A stretch of 64,000 bases of DNA. It comes from Parietaria judaica. Taxonomy: Eukaryota > Streptophyta > Magnoliopsida > Rosales > Urticaceae. Positions 23,293 through 34,777 of this stretch are shown here, piece after piece. Positions within the stretch are counted from its first letter, which is position 1. Every line of letters starts with the position of its first letter. The stretch spans positions 26,758,586-26,822,585 of the forward strand of contig OX940871.1 in assembly GCA_954871525.1 (NCBI GenBank). The letters are read 5' to 3'. The notes under the pieces were generated by a model. The model was not told the DNA's origin and made no database searches. It saw only the letters and a program-made list of their open reading frames with translations. A program made the position numbers and the translations under genes.

Positions 23293-24263
23293 ATTAGGAA
23301 ATACCGTTGGGTCCCGCGTTCATGTAGTGATGTAACAAAGTCGGTAATTGTTTAACGAAGACACATCTTACTTTGTTACCGGCCGATGGATTAGGAAATG
23401 TCGTTGGGCTAGTATCAAATGTTCTGTTCCGCCAAATATAACGGCATATATATACATATATATTTACTTTTATATATGATAAAATCAAGTGTTTGCAGAA
23501 CAACACCAAATTAATATAGAACTACATGATTATTTTTATCAAATATATGCTTGTTAGTCTTGGTATCTTACAACAGATTTTATAATCTAATTGAACAGAT
23601 AAAATTGATAATGCTTTAAATAGGACATCAGATTTATAATCAATTGAAAAGATCAATAACAAATATAATAGTTTTTCGTTGGACGTTGGGATTAACTTTG
23701 AACTTCTGTTAAACATTTATTGGCACTTGAGTTGTAAACATTTGACATTTTAACCGATTAAAAATAAATATTAGAAATATGCCGTTTACAATTAGTTTAA
23801 GATTTGATCTTATCGTTAAAAAACAAAAACTAAGAATATGCCGCTTGCATTTGGCCAAACATTTGATATTTTTACCAAATAAAGTAAACATAAAAATATA
23901 CCGCTACACTTGGTCATACATTTGGCATTATTCCGCAAATATCCCTTTATAATGTTACACATATAATATTCAATTTCAATACCAAAATTTGAAATATATA
24001 TATATATATATACTTATCGGTACTTTGGTAAAGGATTGGGCTTATTAGTAGATCCCGAAGATTTTTTCTTGAATAAATATATAATTATGCTATATATATT
24101 GCTTTTCACTGTATTTTGTTTGTTTCCAATTATTTGGGGTTAACTTATTAGTTGGACGCAAAATTTATCTCTTGCCTAGTTATATATATTAATCATTTTA
24201 AGAAATGGGCAAGAGAAATTGTGAGGGGTTAAAAACGTTAACTTTATGTGATCAATTGATTTT

Positions 24264-24308
<45 letters not shown>

Positions 24309-25030
24309 GACCTGAGGCTTGATCCTTGAGACATGAACACTTCCATTATTCGACCCCGCCTTGGGAGGCATGTCTACCTTTCAAATTTTTGCCTCTAATT
24401 ATTTGAGAAAACACGATTAATTTATCTAGCTTCGAATAAGAGGGGGCAAAAATATATTATACTTTAATCTTTAATATAAAATAAAACACTGAAACTACTA
24501 CCTTATATTGTATTATAAGTGTATTTTACATTTTCTAGTTTTTTTATCATAATCTGATTAAAAATGACCTCTACAAGTTTTATGGTTTTTATTATAATTT
24601 TCCAAACTTTATACGTCTTTTGAAGTATTGATTGGTGAGTCAATTTCTCTAATATTGTAAGTTACGATAAATCATATTATATTATTATATCAAGTATACA
24701 TTTGGAGTGTTCTAGTGAAAGTGTTAATCAAAATGAAATACTCATTTATTAAATTATTTATCTACTATTTAGCTTTCTAATTGTTAGTTTTCATAATTAA
24801 GTGATTAAAGATAATGTACCTATAACTCTAGAAACAAAGAAAAAGAAAAGGTAAAAAACTGTAATTATAATGAATCAATAGCTAAAAAAAAATAAGAAAA
24901 AATAAGAACAAATTATATGATTATAAATTGAAATTATAATGAATCGGTATATAATAAAGTAGAAAAAATAGAGGCTTAAAAACTGTAATTACAATAGATC
25001 ACTATATAAAGTAGATAAAAAAGTTATATT
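23293..25030. other. AT-rich stretch with repeats
   Basis: No gene is seen. It holds the second ~60-bp repeat array (23745-23925), a (TA)n array at 24269-24302, and three imperfect copies of AAACTGTAATTATAATGAATC between 24855 and 25000. Confidence 0.5.
23745..23925. repeat. ~60-bp tandem repeat, three diverged units (locus 2)
   Basis: Units of 59-62 bases, each with ATTTGAxATTTT early and AAxATATGCCGCTTxCA late. The array and its left flank (TTGAAAAGATCAAxxACAAAT) match locus 1 at 16845-17040. Confidence 0.6.
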
Positions 25031-25210
25031 GAGAATCGAACCCGTGACAATCACTAAACGGAGAACAAAGTGAGATTGTCATACTCCACTACACTACTTA
25101 GCATACTAGTCTAAAGATGAAAATATCTATACATACTCATAAACATGAAAATTATTACATGAAATAAAACGATTTCCGACCAAGTGGAGGCGGCTGCCCC
25201 CCGCTCCGCC

Positions 25211-27153
25211 TGTTGGACATGTGTGTCCTTAAACAAGATATTTATCCATTTGTAAAAGATTATGACAAGTTGTTGAATAAAGATGATGCTTATTATAGTT
25301 TCTGGTAGAGTAAAATAGAATGTTTGATTCCTTAGTTCATAAAGGATGCAATTATGTTATTATTATCACAACAGAGTCAAGTGAGGAAGAATTAATAAAC
25401 ATAATAAATGAACTTAAAAAGTCCGTGACCTGATTAACTGTGTGGGAGCCCATTAATCGTAAGGTCATTAATGTGACTAAGTGACAATCCTATTCTGGAT
25501 TATGTGTGTGTCACACTCACTAGAAGTGCATTAAGTATGAAGCGTCTTCATACTGGACCGGACCTGACTTAAACTCGAGAAGTTGTCATATAAGACCGTC
25601 ACTGATAACTTGTAGTTGAGTCACAAAATGATGATCAAATGGATATTAGTTCTAAGTCCTGAGTGATCATGAGTCCGAGCTACTGACTTGATTGTTCTTT
25701 GATTTAACCATTAAAGAGCACAAGATATTACCGCTGTTCCCAACACTATTATTTTGGGAACATGATAGTCTGTAGTAAGGATAGCTTGATCATAGACATG
25801 GGCATCACACAGCTCTCTACAGAGTCATGATGATTCCCTTGGTTGTTAGTGGTGAGAAGTGAGAGGTACCCGTGCGAAACTTATGAATCGAAACCATAAG
25901 TGGGTTGCTTATAAAATTACTGGCTGAGTCAAGGATGAAAATGCATTGAGGGGCATTACGGTAAAAACCGCCTGCTCATGTGTGAGTCATCAAGTGAAAG
26001 GACAATAACCCGAATTTGATTAAATCTAATGGAAACCCTGCTGTTATAAGGGAATAATATATACCGTATCACGAAAGAGTGCAGCCTCGGGTCTATAGTG
26101 GAATCACTTCAAGGTTTGACGAACAACTAGCAGTTCGTTGGAGCTTGAGAGGTACGGGTCCATGGTCCCCAGGATAGCTCCGTAACGGATGATACGTACG
26201 TGATTAAAATACATTCTGGATAATGTTTAATCATTTGGCTCGACTTATAAAATTGACAAGTCTGTGTCAGACGTCAAGTAGTTTTATCGTCAGCGTGGCA
26301 AAAGTATCATATTTTGGTACACGGAATTAACTGATAAAAAGAAAGTTAGAATTTAGATTTTCGAACAGCACCATGTTGTTTTAAATTAAATTCTAAGAAA
26401 CTTTGCTTTTTGAACCAAGTCATTATGACTTACGGTTTGTGATTTATGAATTTTCTAAGTTTATGACTTGGTTCGATAAACTATGAAATTAAATCACATG
26501 TCACGAATTTAAATGATGGTGTTGTACCATGACATTTAATGTGTGATATTGAGATCAGGTTTTATGAATATAATTTAATTATTTGGATTTAATTATTAAT
26601 ATCTAATTAATAATTAATTAATAATTAAAAGATTTATATTAATAAAAAATATATATTTATATATACATAGTTAAATTTGAATTAGGGTTTGGAGATTACA
26701 AACCCTAGCTAAATTCGAATCTGTGAATTGGAGAATTTATATTTGCGGTATAAGTACCTATTGTTTGGTATTCTGGCAAAAACCCTGAAATCAATTTAAT
26801 CCATTGGATCGGTTATGATTTAATATCAACCGTTGGATTGAGATAATTGATTTGAACCTTAATGTAATTCGAAATTGAAACTTGGTGACCAAGTTTAGGT
26901 ATTTCGAATTTGCTTTATTAATTATGTCCGTTGGATCGGTTTTGAGATTTAATCTTTAACCGTCGGATTAGAAATTAATTAATATTATATATATAATATA
27001 TAAGTCGAATAATGTTAAGGATAAAAGTTTGTATTAGGGTTTTAATAAAACCCTAGGGTATTTGACTTTATCCCTAATTGATTTGATTCATTGGATTGGT
27101 TTAAGATTTATTTTTAACCATTGGATCTAGATAATCATTATCAAATTCGAATT

Positions 27154-27189
<36 letters not shown>

Positions 27190-27969
27190 CATAATTCGAA
27201 TCTTATTAATATAATGATAAGATTAAATATTTTGATCTTATCATGTATTATTATTTAATTAAATTCCTTATTAATTATATCCATTGGATTTAGATGAGAT
27301 TGAATCTGAACCATTGGATTGAAATAATTAATTATATTTAATTAATAGAATTCGAATAATGGGAGGGAAAATCTCCAAATCGGTTACAGCTTGAGCCTAT
27401 AAATAGGAGGCTCATTCTACACATTTAACACATCTTCCCAAGAGCAAAAAACTCGAGCTCTCCCTCTCTCTAAAGTCTGCGAGTTTTCTGCTTCTGATCT
27501 CTTTTCTGGTTCGGCTTAGGAGATATTTTCTCCGGTAGCTTTAAAAGAACCGTCAGTTTAATTTTGCGACGGAGTCCTGCCGGCGAAGCCCACGCTTCTG
27601 TACGAGGAATCCAGGAGAATATCCTGGAAGATCACGGGAGTTTCCCTCAGCACCGGCGGAGCCCTGCCCAAGTCAGAACGCGCAGTTGGAATCGTCAGTT
27701 GAGGTACGACCTTATGCATTGGGTAAATAAATGCAACCATTTACTGATTTCTATATATTTCCTATTTGACTATATTATTAATAATGATTATGAAAATGTT
27801 AAATTCGAAATATTTATCAGATCTTAACGAAATGATTGTTACCCGATATCCGTGTCGTCAGTACGGTAACAAGATTTCCGCTTTAAGATGATTTTTTAAA
27901 TGTTACCGGGACGCCTCGGAGGCTATTATCGTGGTAAGGAATTCGTCTTGATACCACCGATTTCCAACA
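25211..27969 (+). mobile_element. 5' LTR (2759 bp) of a large LTR retrotransposon
   Basis: It begins TGTTGGACATG and ends ATTTCCAACA, giving the inverted terminal TGTTGG/CCAACA, and is followed after one base by a primer-binding site. A TATA box, CCTATAAATAGG, lies at 27396-27407, and the following GGCTCATTCTAC should be near the transcript start. Four loose repeats of a (C/G)ATTGGAT..GGTT..AACC(G/A)TTGGAT unit lie in the U3 part (about 26805, 26930, 27085 and 27275). The flank before it (CCGCC) and after the 3' LTR (CTGCC) differ by one base, compatible with a 5-bp target duplication. Confidence 0.88.
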
Positions 27970-27970
27970 A

Positions 27971-27982
27971 TTGGTATCAGAG
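27971..27982 (+). promoter_or_regulatory. primer-binding site (initiator Met tRNA type)
   Basis: TTGGTATCAGAGC, one base after the LTR end, is the standard plant primer-binding site complementary to the 3' end of initiator methionine tRNA. Confidence 0.9.
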
Positions 27983-29856
27983 CTCATGGTTCAAGGATAA
28001 ATAATTACGTAATTTAATTTAACGGTTTAAAGAACGAATTATTTGATGAATAAATTAATAATTAAAATTGAAATTAATTTTTAGATATTTTAATATTAAT
28101 TTAAATTTAGATTATTTCCCCACCCAAAATATCGGACCGGGAAAGTAGGCCGGGCTGCTAGGCGCAGCCCAACCCGTGGCAAGGCCTGACCAGGGGCTGC
28201 CGCTGCAGCCCCAGGGTCAAAACCCTAGGTGCCACGGGCCAGGGCGAGGCCCAGGGCAAAAACCTTGCGGGTTGCGCTGGCGCGCAGCGCCTGGGCCTTG
28301 CGCACTGGCCTGCGGCCCACGCTGCCTGGCAGCGGAATGGGCCTGCGGGCCCAGCGCGAGGCGGGCGCTGCGCTGGCCTCCCCGAAGGCCTGGGCATGGC
28401 TTTTTCTTGGGACGTGGGCCCGGGCTTAGGCCTGGAGGGCCCAAGTACATAATTTTAATTATGGGTCGGAATTTTATTCCGACCCGGTACCCTAGGAATA
28501 ATTAAATATTAATTATTATTGAAATTAAATAATTATGAATTGAAATAATTATGATTAATTAATTGAAAATATAATATGGATGTTATTTATGGATAAATAA
28601 CATTGACTTATTTTATAATTCATAAAATTAAATATGGATATTATTTAATGATTAAATAATATTGTCTTATTTAATATTAAAATATGGATGATAATTCTTA
28701 GGAATATATCATTGACTTATTTTAAAATTTCATAAATAATTATTAGATAAGCCATGAAGTAATTTAATGATTATTCTTGTTGAATGGGAATCATTAAAAT
28801 CTAATTATATATATTCATCATAGATATAATTTGTGATAACCTATTTTCATAACCCGTAAACATAGTGCTTATGTTTTATCATTATTAATATGTCGAATTT
28901 AGGATAGATATAAATAATAAAGCGTAAATGTAAAGTGTTCATTATTAATCAGAAAAATCTCAATCATACAATTTTGTCTGAGGAAGAGGGAATCAAAAGT
29001 GGGGCCGGTTCACCATCCACTTCTGGGTGACCGGTTAGGACCCCTCCCATCTACCTGGAGAAAGTATGATTGACCTATCACTACCGACAAAATGATGAAC
29101 ACTATAATCATTGAGGCTTTCTATAAAATTACGTGTCGTAATTAATAAAGCCAAAATATAAAGTTTTAATGTGTCATTAATAGAAAGTTTTATAATAAGT
29201 TTTAAATAACTTAGTCGAATCTAAAAACGTTAATTCATTTAAAACTATGGCAAGTGTAGAATAGATAAAAAAAAAAAAAAAAAAAGGTCTCCATTATTAC
29301 TGTCACAAGGTCTGCTGACCACACCGCCTCGAGTCACCTTTGTGTGACCACTCCTCATGAAAGGTGTGCTTGTGGAAGGTTTGACACCGGGATAGTTCCA
29401 AAAGAATATGGGGACGGAGAAATCTTGGAAATGGACCACGAGTCATCTTCATATGACCATTCCTAAAGGAAGACGTTTCCAAGAGGATCCCGAGAACCAA
29501 AAAAAATAATGGGTTAAGCTTGCACGGAAGTTGGTGCTTCCCGACCGTCTATGGTGATAGTTAATAATCATGGGAACTCGGTAGTTCTTATTATGAATAT
29601 TAATCAAGTTTATGACTAAAACTTAGTTTAGCCAAACTACACAATTGATACCGCAATTCACCTTCGTGTGACCATGCCTTAAGGACGGCAACGATGTGTA
29701 CAGTCGGCTAAATTATCACGAAATAGTTAAAGGGTTTAGTTAACGTTTTCCCTTGAACATGTTTGCATCATGTAACTATTTCGAACCAATAAAATTACCT
29801 AAAACATTCTACCTATAATAAAGTTTAATAAGTTTCTTTTTCAATGTCAGTTTAAA
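27983..29856 (+). mobile_element. long untranslated leader of the large LTR element
   Basis: About 1.9 kb between the primer site and the first plausible ATG. It contains a very GC-rich block (about 28145-28440) in otherwise AT-rich DNA. Farther on is a series of four short inverted repeats built on TTCACC..GGGTGACC / TCACCTTxGTGTGACCA (about 29005-29050, 29330-29365, 29440-29475 and 29655-29690). Open frames in the GC-rich block run on several frames at once and have no family resemblance, so it is treated as non-coding. Confidence 0.65.
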
Positions 29857-30105
29857 ATGTCTTCCGACAAACAAGATACGGAAATCTCTGCAATGACACT
29901 GATGTCTCAAAAGCAAAGCGATGTGGTCAAATTCACAGAATCCCTGAGCAAACTGGCTATGAGTGGATCTTCAGAGAAACACAAAATAGCAGATTAGATT
30001 GCTCTAAACTCAATGAATAAGAGGAAGAGAATGAATGACTACCAGGAAGACATCTTCCAGAATGGGAGTATCACTAATGCTGATCAGTCAACGTTAACAT
30101 CATGT
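29857..30105 (+). pseudogene. unrecognised open frame at gag position, broken by TAG
   Basis: From ATG 29857, 46 codons (MSSDKQDTEISAMTLMSQKQ...) lead to a TAG at 29995, and the frame stays open for about 36 more codons before running into the 3' LTR fragment. Its place after the leader suggests the start of gag, and its Ser/Lys/Gln-rich character fits, but no domain is recognised. The rest of the internal region (capsid, pol) is deleted. Confidence 0.4.
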
Positions 30106-30109
30106 TTCG

Positions 30110-30502
30110 TTGCCGGCGAAGCCCACGCTTTGGTACGAGGAATCTAGGAGAATATCCCGGAAGATCACGAGAGTTTCCCTCAGCACCGGCGGAGCCCTGC
30201 CCAAGTCAGAACGCGCAGCCGGAATCGTCAGTTGAGGTACGGCCTTATGCATTGGGTAAATAAATGCAACCATTTTCTACTTTCTATGTATTTCGTATTC
30301 GACTAGATTATTAATAATGATTATGAAAATATTAAATTCGAAATATTTATCAGATCTTAACGAAATGATTGTTACCCGATATCCGTGTCGTCGGTCCGGT
30401 AACAAGATTTCCGCTTTAAAATGAATTTTTAAATGTTACCGGGACGCCTCGGAGGCTATTCTCGTGGTAAGAAAGTTGTCTTGATACCACCGATTTCCAA
30501 CA
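30110..30502 (+). mobile_element. truncated 3' LTR of the large LTR element
   Basis: It matches the last ~393 bp of the 5' LTR (27577-27969), from TGCCGGCGAAGCCCACGCTT to the terminal CCAACA at 30502. By eye about two dozen mismatches separate the two copies, roughly 6 percent. The upstream 2.3 kb of this LTR and most of the internal region are missing, so a deletion joined gag to mid-LTR. Confidence 0.88.
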
Positions 30503-31052
30503 CTGCCCCCCTTGACTCCGCCCATGTATTCATCCACAATTACCGGTTATATATTGTATTTTCATTGCCACCCTACGAAGCGCGGTGCAATCTACTAGTA
30601 ATAAAATAAAGGAGATGAGATTTTCACTTTTATCTACTTAGGAGAATTTTTCGTAACTATATCTCCCTCCCTTAATAAGGTAGTGAATTCTTCCAATTCT
30701 CTTTTCTTAAAGGCATTATTGCAGTTCTCTCTCCAAACTTTTTAAGTATAAATTTTCTTACTAGAATAATGTGATTCTACTAAATGACTTTCATAAGTTG
30801 TTACATTTGACACCCTTTTTTTTTTGTATATATCATTTCTACAAATATATATATATATATATGGTTTTTAAAAGAAAACCAGAACCGAGACAGAAGGCCG
30901 AAACTTCCACCGCAAGATGCTCGTCTATGCTTGTTGTGCCCTGTCTAGTAACTTAGTCCCCTTGATAAAATTTGAAAGAAAAAAAAAACTCCAAAAAAAA
31001 AGAAAGATGAAACATGAAAGTACAACATATTTTACTTTTTTATACTCGTGGA
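30503..31052. other. flank with a hAT-like terminus
   Basis: CTTGACTCCGCCCATG, ending at 30526, resembles in inverted form the CATAGGCGGAAC terminus of the element at 38717, so the large LTR element may have inserted near the end of a hAT-like element. The remainder is AT-rich without a recognised gene. Confidence 0.35.
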
Positions 31053-32012
31053 CAAGTTGCTAAATATCGCGAAAATCGAGCGAAAAACTGACCGATTTTT
31101 GTTTTTCGGGGATATGCGAAACGACATCCCTTACGTTTCGCGTCGTTTTACCAAATTTCGCGAAATTCGCATGGACACGTGGATGGAATGTCGTTTTTTT
31201 GTTTTTACTCACAAAATTTGCGAAAAATGATTGGAATTTCGCAAAAAATTAAACTCTTGGTAGATTTCGGCAAAAATACCAATTAAAATTTTGACAAAAA
31301 TATTTATACTTGCCCAAGACCCCACCTCGGCCCGGCCGGATGGTGGCAGCGGCGCGCGCGTGTAGTAGAACATTTGTGTGAGTCCTCCCCCATCCACAAA
31401 ATCCTATGACCGTAAGGGCCCAAGCCCTTATCCCTAATATTTGGTATATAAACATCACCAAACTCTTATCATCTATCAATGTGGGACTTTTGTTATTCAA
31501 TTAATATCACGCATTCACACTTAACATACACCTCACCTAATAAATTAACTTCATATTATACACTTCAAATAATATTATACACTTAACATACATATTATTA
31601 TTAATTTCACCTAACATACATATACACTTAATATATATATTCATTTAATATTATATTCTTCAATTAATAATAAAAAGGTAACATACATACACAATTTACA
31701 TGCATATTCACTTATTATAACACACTTAATATATTCACTTCACATAATAATTTGACTTAATATTATACACTACAACTAATAATTTGACTTATTAAATATG
31801 TAGTTTTGAACCTATATAAATATCATGTTTAAATACTCAAATATTTTTTACAAAATATCCGTCGAAAACCTTATCGGCATGCGGTATGCCCATGCGGTAT
31901 ATGCGGCATGCCCTTTTTTTACCATTTGCCCATCGACATACCCATCGGCAAGCGATATATCCGTAAAACAAAAAATGCGTAACGACATTGGCAAGCGGCA
32001 TTTTAAACCTTG
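31053..32012. mobile_element. hAT-like non-autonomous element, CAAG..CTTG family, copy A
   Basis: It begins CAAGTTGCTAAATATCGCG and ends GGCATTTTAAACCTTG. The flanking 8-mers CTCGTGGA (31045-31052) and CTCGTGGT (32013-32020) match at 7 of 8 positions, the target-duplication length of hAT transposons. It is 960 bp with no transposase frame. Its last 190 bases (ATATCCGTCGAAAA, GGCATGCCCTTTTTTT, TTTGCCCATCG) match the end of copy B at 53377. The 31310-31460 part (GGCCCGGCCGG, CAAGCCCTTAT) may be a further insertion. Confidence 0.7.
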
Positions 32013-33327
32013 CTCGTGGTATACATTTATTATATATATATAAAAAAATAAAAAAATAAAAAGTAACAAAAAACAGTTGATTTTGGTTGAGCCGCTATAG
32101 CAAAATTTGCTAGTCTGGAAACAATTAATAAGTTCTTGAAGATATTGGAAACTCAACCAGCATTAAACAAGAAAGATATATTTTCTAAAGATATATTGTC
32201 TACATTTGATCAGATTGAAAACTCGTGGTATATATGACAATATATATATTACAAGCCGTGTTGCTCTTTGAAAATAAAAACAATTTGATTTATATATAAA
32301 CCATTAATATATCCATAATTATTATATATAAATGCAAGCATTATGATTCGGTAGACAATCATGCAAGCGCATAATCACGTGTTATGCATATTATGTGTCA
32401 TTAAGCAGTATATAAATCTTAATTTCTCATTCATAAATCATAGCCTTGTAGTTATTAGGTCTAACAGAAGAACGAAAAATATACTTATTACACAATAAGG
32501 ACAATATTCCTCGACCATATGCATGTAAAGAAGATCATGATTCTCGCTGTTTAATTCACATAAACACATACACGCACGCATATATATGCATATATATAGA
32601 TAAATACACACATAAATAGTAGCATTAACTTTTTTCATGCAATAAGCAACTTCCACTGCAAGACTTGCCTGAGTATTTGCTCTGTTTATGTGTCATAAAA
32701 CTGTGAAAATTTTATTCATCCTTATTGTGTATACGAATTGAGCTACACGTATGTACGTAATGTATATATATATATGTATATATATATATATACATTATTA
32801 AAAGAAAACTACTAAAAGAAACATATCTCTGAAGCCAAATATCTTATCATATAATTAAGATATATATATATATATATCCCTATATATATATGAACACATT
32901 GGACTATTCATCGGATTCTATACGTAAATACTTAAAATCTTGTTATGAAGGAATGGAAAATAAAACATATATCTATGCATGCATCGGAAACTATATATAC
33001 TTATGCAGAGAATTTTCATTCTCAATACCTAAACCATAAAAATTTGCTAAATAATGAACACAAGTAAGAACACTGCTGAACACACTCTTCAAAAGTATAA
33101 AACAACAAGAAAGCCATAAAAAATTAGAAACATCAACAAGTAAATTGGTAAAATCCCATCATAATAAACACTTTCTTTTTACAAAAAAAAAAAACAAAAA
33201 AAAAACCATGAAAAGAATTACAAAAAGCTACGCAAATTAATTATATAACCAACCAAACCCCTCCCCAAACTAATAAAAACCCTTAATGACAACCACTCTC
33301 TCTCTCTCTCTCCTCTGACCATTATTC
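32013..33327. other. AT-rich stretch, 3' flank of the HECATE gene
   Basis: No gene is recognised. Several short (TA)n tracts lie around 32760-32880. The bases just left of 33328 should include the 3' untranslated region of the bHLH gene; a (CT)n run at 33296-33316 lies there. Confidence 0.5.
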
Positions 33328-34116
33328 TCATCTAAGCATTCGCATAGACTCAACGGCCATCGGAGGATTTCCAATCATACTGTTAGGCTGGCAGTTCGCC
33401 GCCTTCAAGAATCCCGGGTACCCCGGCGCGGGAAACCCTACGACTCCTCCACCCGTGGCTCCAGCCTGCTCGAGCGTCTGCACCTGCTTCTTGAGAAACT
33501 TGACATAATGGATGGCCTCGTCCAGCATCGACGCTGTGTCCATCTTTGTCCCGCCGGGGACGAGGCGCTGGAGGATGCGGATGCGTTCACTGATCCGCTC
33601 CCGGCGGTGGCGCGCCGCCACGCTCTGCGGGTCCTTAGAGATCCTCACATTGCGTCGCTTTGGTGGCTTTATCGCCTCCGGGTCGATGTGGATAGGCTGC
33701 ATCGCCGCGATCCGGAATATCATCTCCCGCATCGCCGCCATCGAGCCGCTCCGCTTCTCATACGAACTGACACCGCTGATACTATTCCTCACGTTAGGGC
33801 TAGCACCGTTCATCAACCCCATGAACGACGAAGACAAGGAAGACGATGAGCTATTCGGGTTAGGGTTTCGGAATACCGGAGAACCGGAGAAGTTATCTAG
33901 GTCGAGGAAGGAAGGTACTGAACTGTTGTTCAATGGTGCAAGTGTCGTGGCTTGGTAATTAGGGTTACATAATTGCTGGTGATGATCAGGACTTGTCGTA
34001 GTGGTAGGTTTTTCCATTTGCATCATGATCGTGATCATGTCAAGATGATGATTATGGTGATGATGGGGAAGATCCAGAGCCGTCGATGCAGATGACTTGA
34101 TCATGTCAACGTCCAT
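33328..34116 (-). CDS. HEC1: HECATE-type bHLH transcription factor
   Basis: An uninterrupted 262-residue frame. Residues 126-216 carry the HECATE signature: [20 protein letters not shown], then [20 protein letters not shown] followed by the bHLH (basic region about 163-175, loop GGTKMD 188-193, helix 2 about 194-215). The usual basic-region Glu that contacts E-boxes is replaced by Ala ([11 protein letters not shown]), as is typical of this group, which is thought to work largely through heterodimers. The N-terminus has a His-rich run (HHHHNHH, 18-24) and Ser/Asn-rich low complexity. HECATE proteins are nuclear regulators of gynoecium, stigma and transmitting-tract development, meristem timing and light response. 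The ATG at 34116 gives the acidic MDVDM start. One exon is normal for the family. HEC1 rather than HEC2 is inferred mainly from the neighbour RALF34. Confidence 0.93.
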   Translation of the reverse strand: MDVDMIKSSASTALDLPHHHHNHHLDMITIMMQMEKPTTTTSPDHHQQLCNPNYQATTLAPLNNSSVPSFLDLDNFSGSPVFRNPNPNSSSSSLSSSFMGLMNGASPNVRNSISGVSSYEKRSGSMAAMREMIFRIAAMQPIHIDPEAIKPPKRRNVRISKDPQSVAARHRRERISERIRILQRLVPGGTKMDTASMLDEAIHYVKFLKKQVQTLEQAGATGGGVVGFPAPGYPGFLKAANCQPNSMIGNPPMAVESMRMLR

Positions 34117-34289
34117 GGATGGTGATGATGGTTCGAATATAAGCTAAAGAAGATGATCAGAAGATGATGTTGATGATGATCAGATTTTTGCAGGCCTAGT
34201 AGTGGAGAACTCTGAGAAAGGTTACAGTGTTGTGTGTGTATCTGTGTATCTATACGCGTGTATATATGCAAGTTTGGAGCACAGAGATA

Positions 34290-34348
34290 AGAGAGAGAGA
34301 GGGACTTGAGAGATTTTCATTATAGTCAGACCCAAAATATATATATAA
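34290..34348 (-). promoter_or_regulatory. candidate core promoter of the HECATE gene
   Basis: On the minus strand ATTATATATATATTTTGGG (TATA at about 34337-34348) is followed by a pyrimidine patch, CCCTCTCTCTCTCT, at about 34290-34306. That is the usual plant TATA plus Y-patch order, about 200 bases upstream of the ATG. Confidence 0.5.
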
Positions 34349-34745
34349 TGGTTTCGAAAGAAATACTTTTATTAACTTGCACGATGTTGTTACATAAGTA
34401 TTTAATATCTTAAATTTTATGGTATACTGTAACCTTTATTTTTTTAGGGTTAATACCGGCTTATATATCTTTTTTTTTTTAAGTTCTTATTTCATATCTT
34501 ATTTTTTAGGGCCCAAGTTCTCGACGTTGAGAATTCGTTTCTTTTTTAAATTATATAATCAAATTTTCATTGTTTTAACAAAATTTGAATGTACCATTAA
34601 ATCTTAAACACGTAATATTTATAATTTTTTTAATATTTTTGTTTTATTTTTGTAACTGAAGTGAAGGACTTTTAACAGTGAATGCATGAAATTAAAAAAA
34701 TAGTTAAAAATTAAAAAACTTTAGCTCTAACAAAAAGTTAATGTG

Positions 34746-34777
<32 letters not shown>

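Noticed and set aside
25031..25110. A functional tRNA gene
   Set aside because: A and B box motifs are present but acceptor and anticodon stems could not be found, so no tRNA is annotated.
28176..28505. Overlapping open frames on both strands in the GC-rich leader block
   Set aside because: Several frames are open at once because of composition (Pro/Arg/Ala-rich), none has a domain, and the block lies in a retrotransposon leader.
33508..33958. Plus-strand open frames opposite the HECATE gene
   Set aside because: Shadow frames of the GC-rich bHLH coding sequence; no family resemblance.
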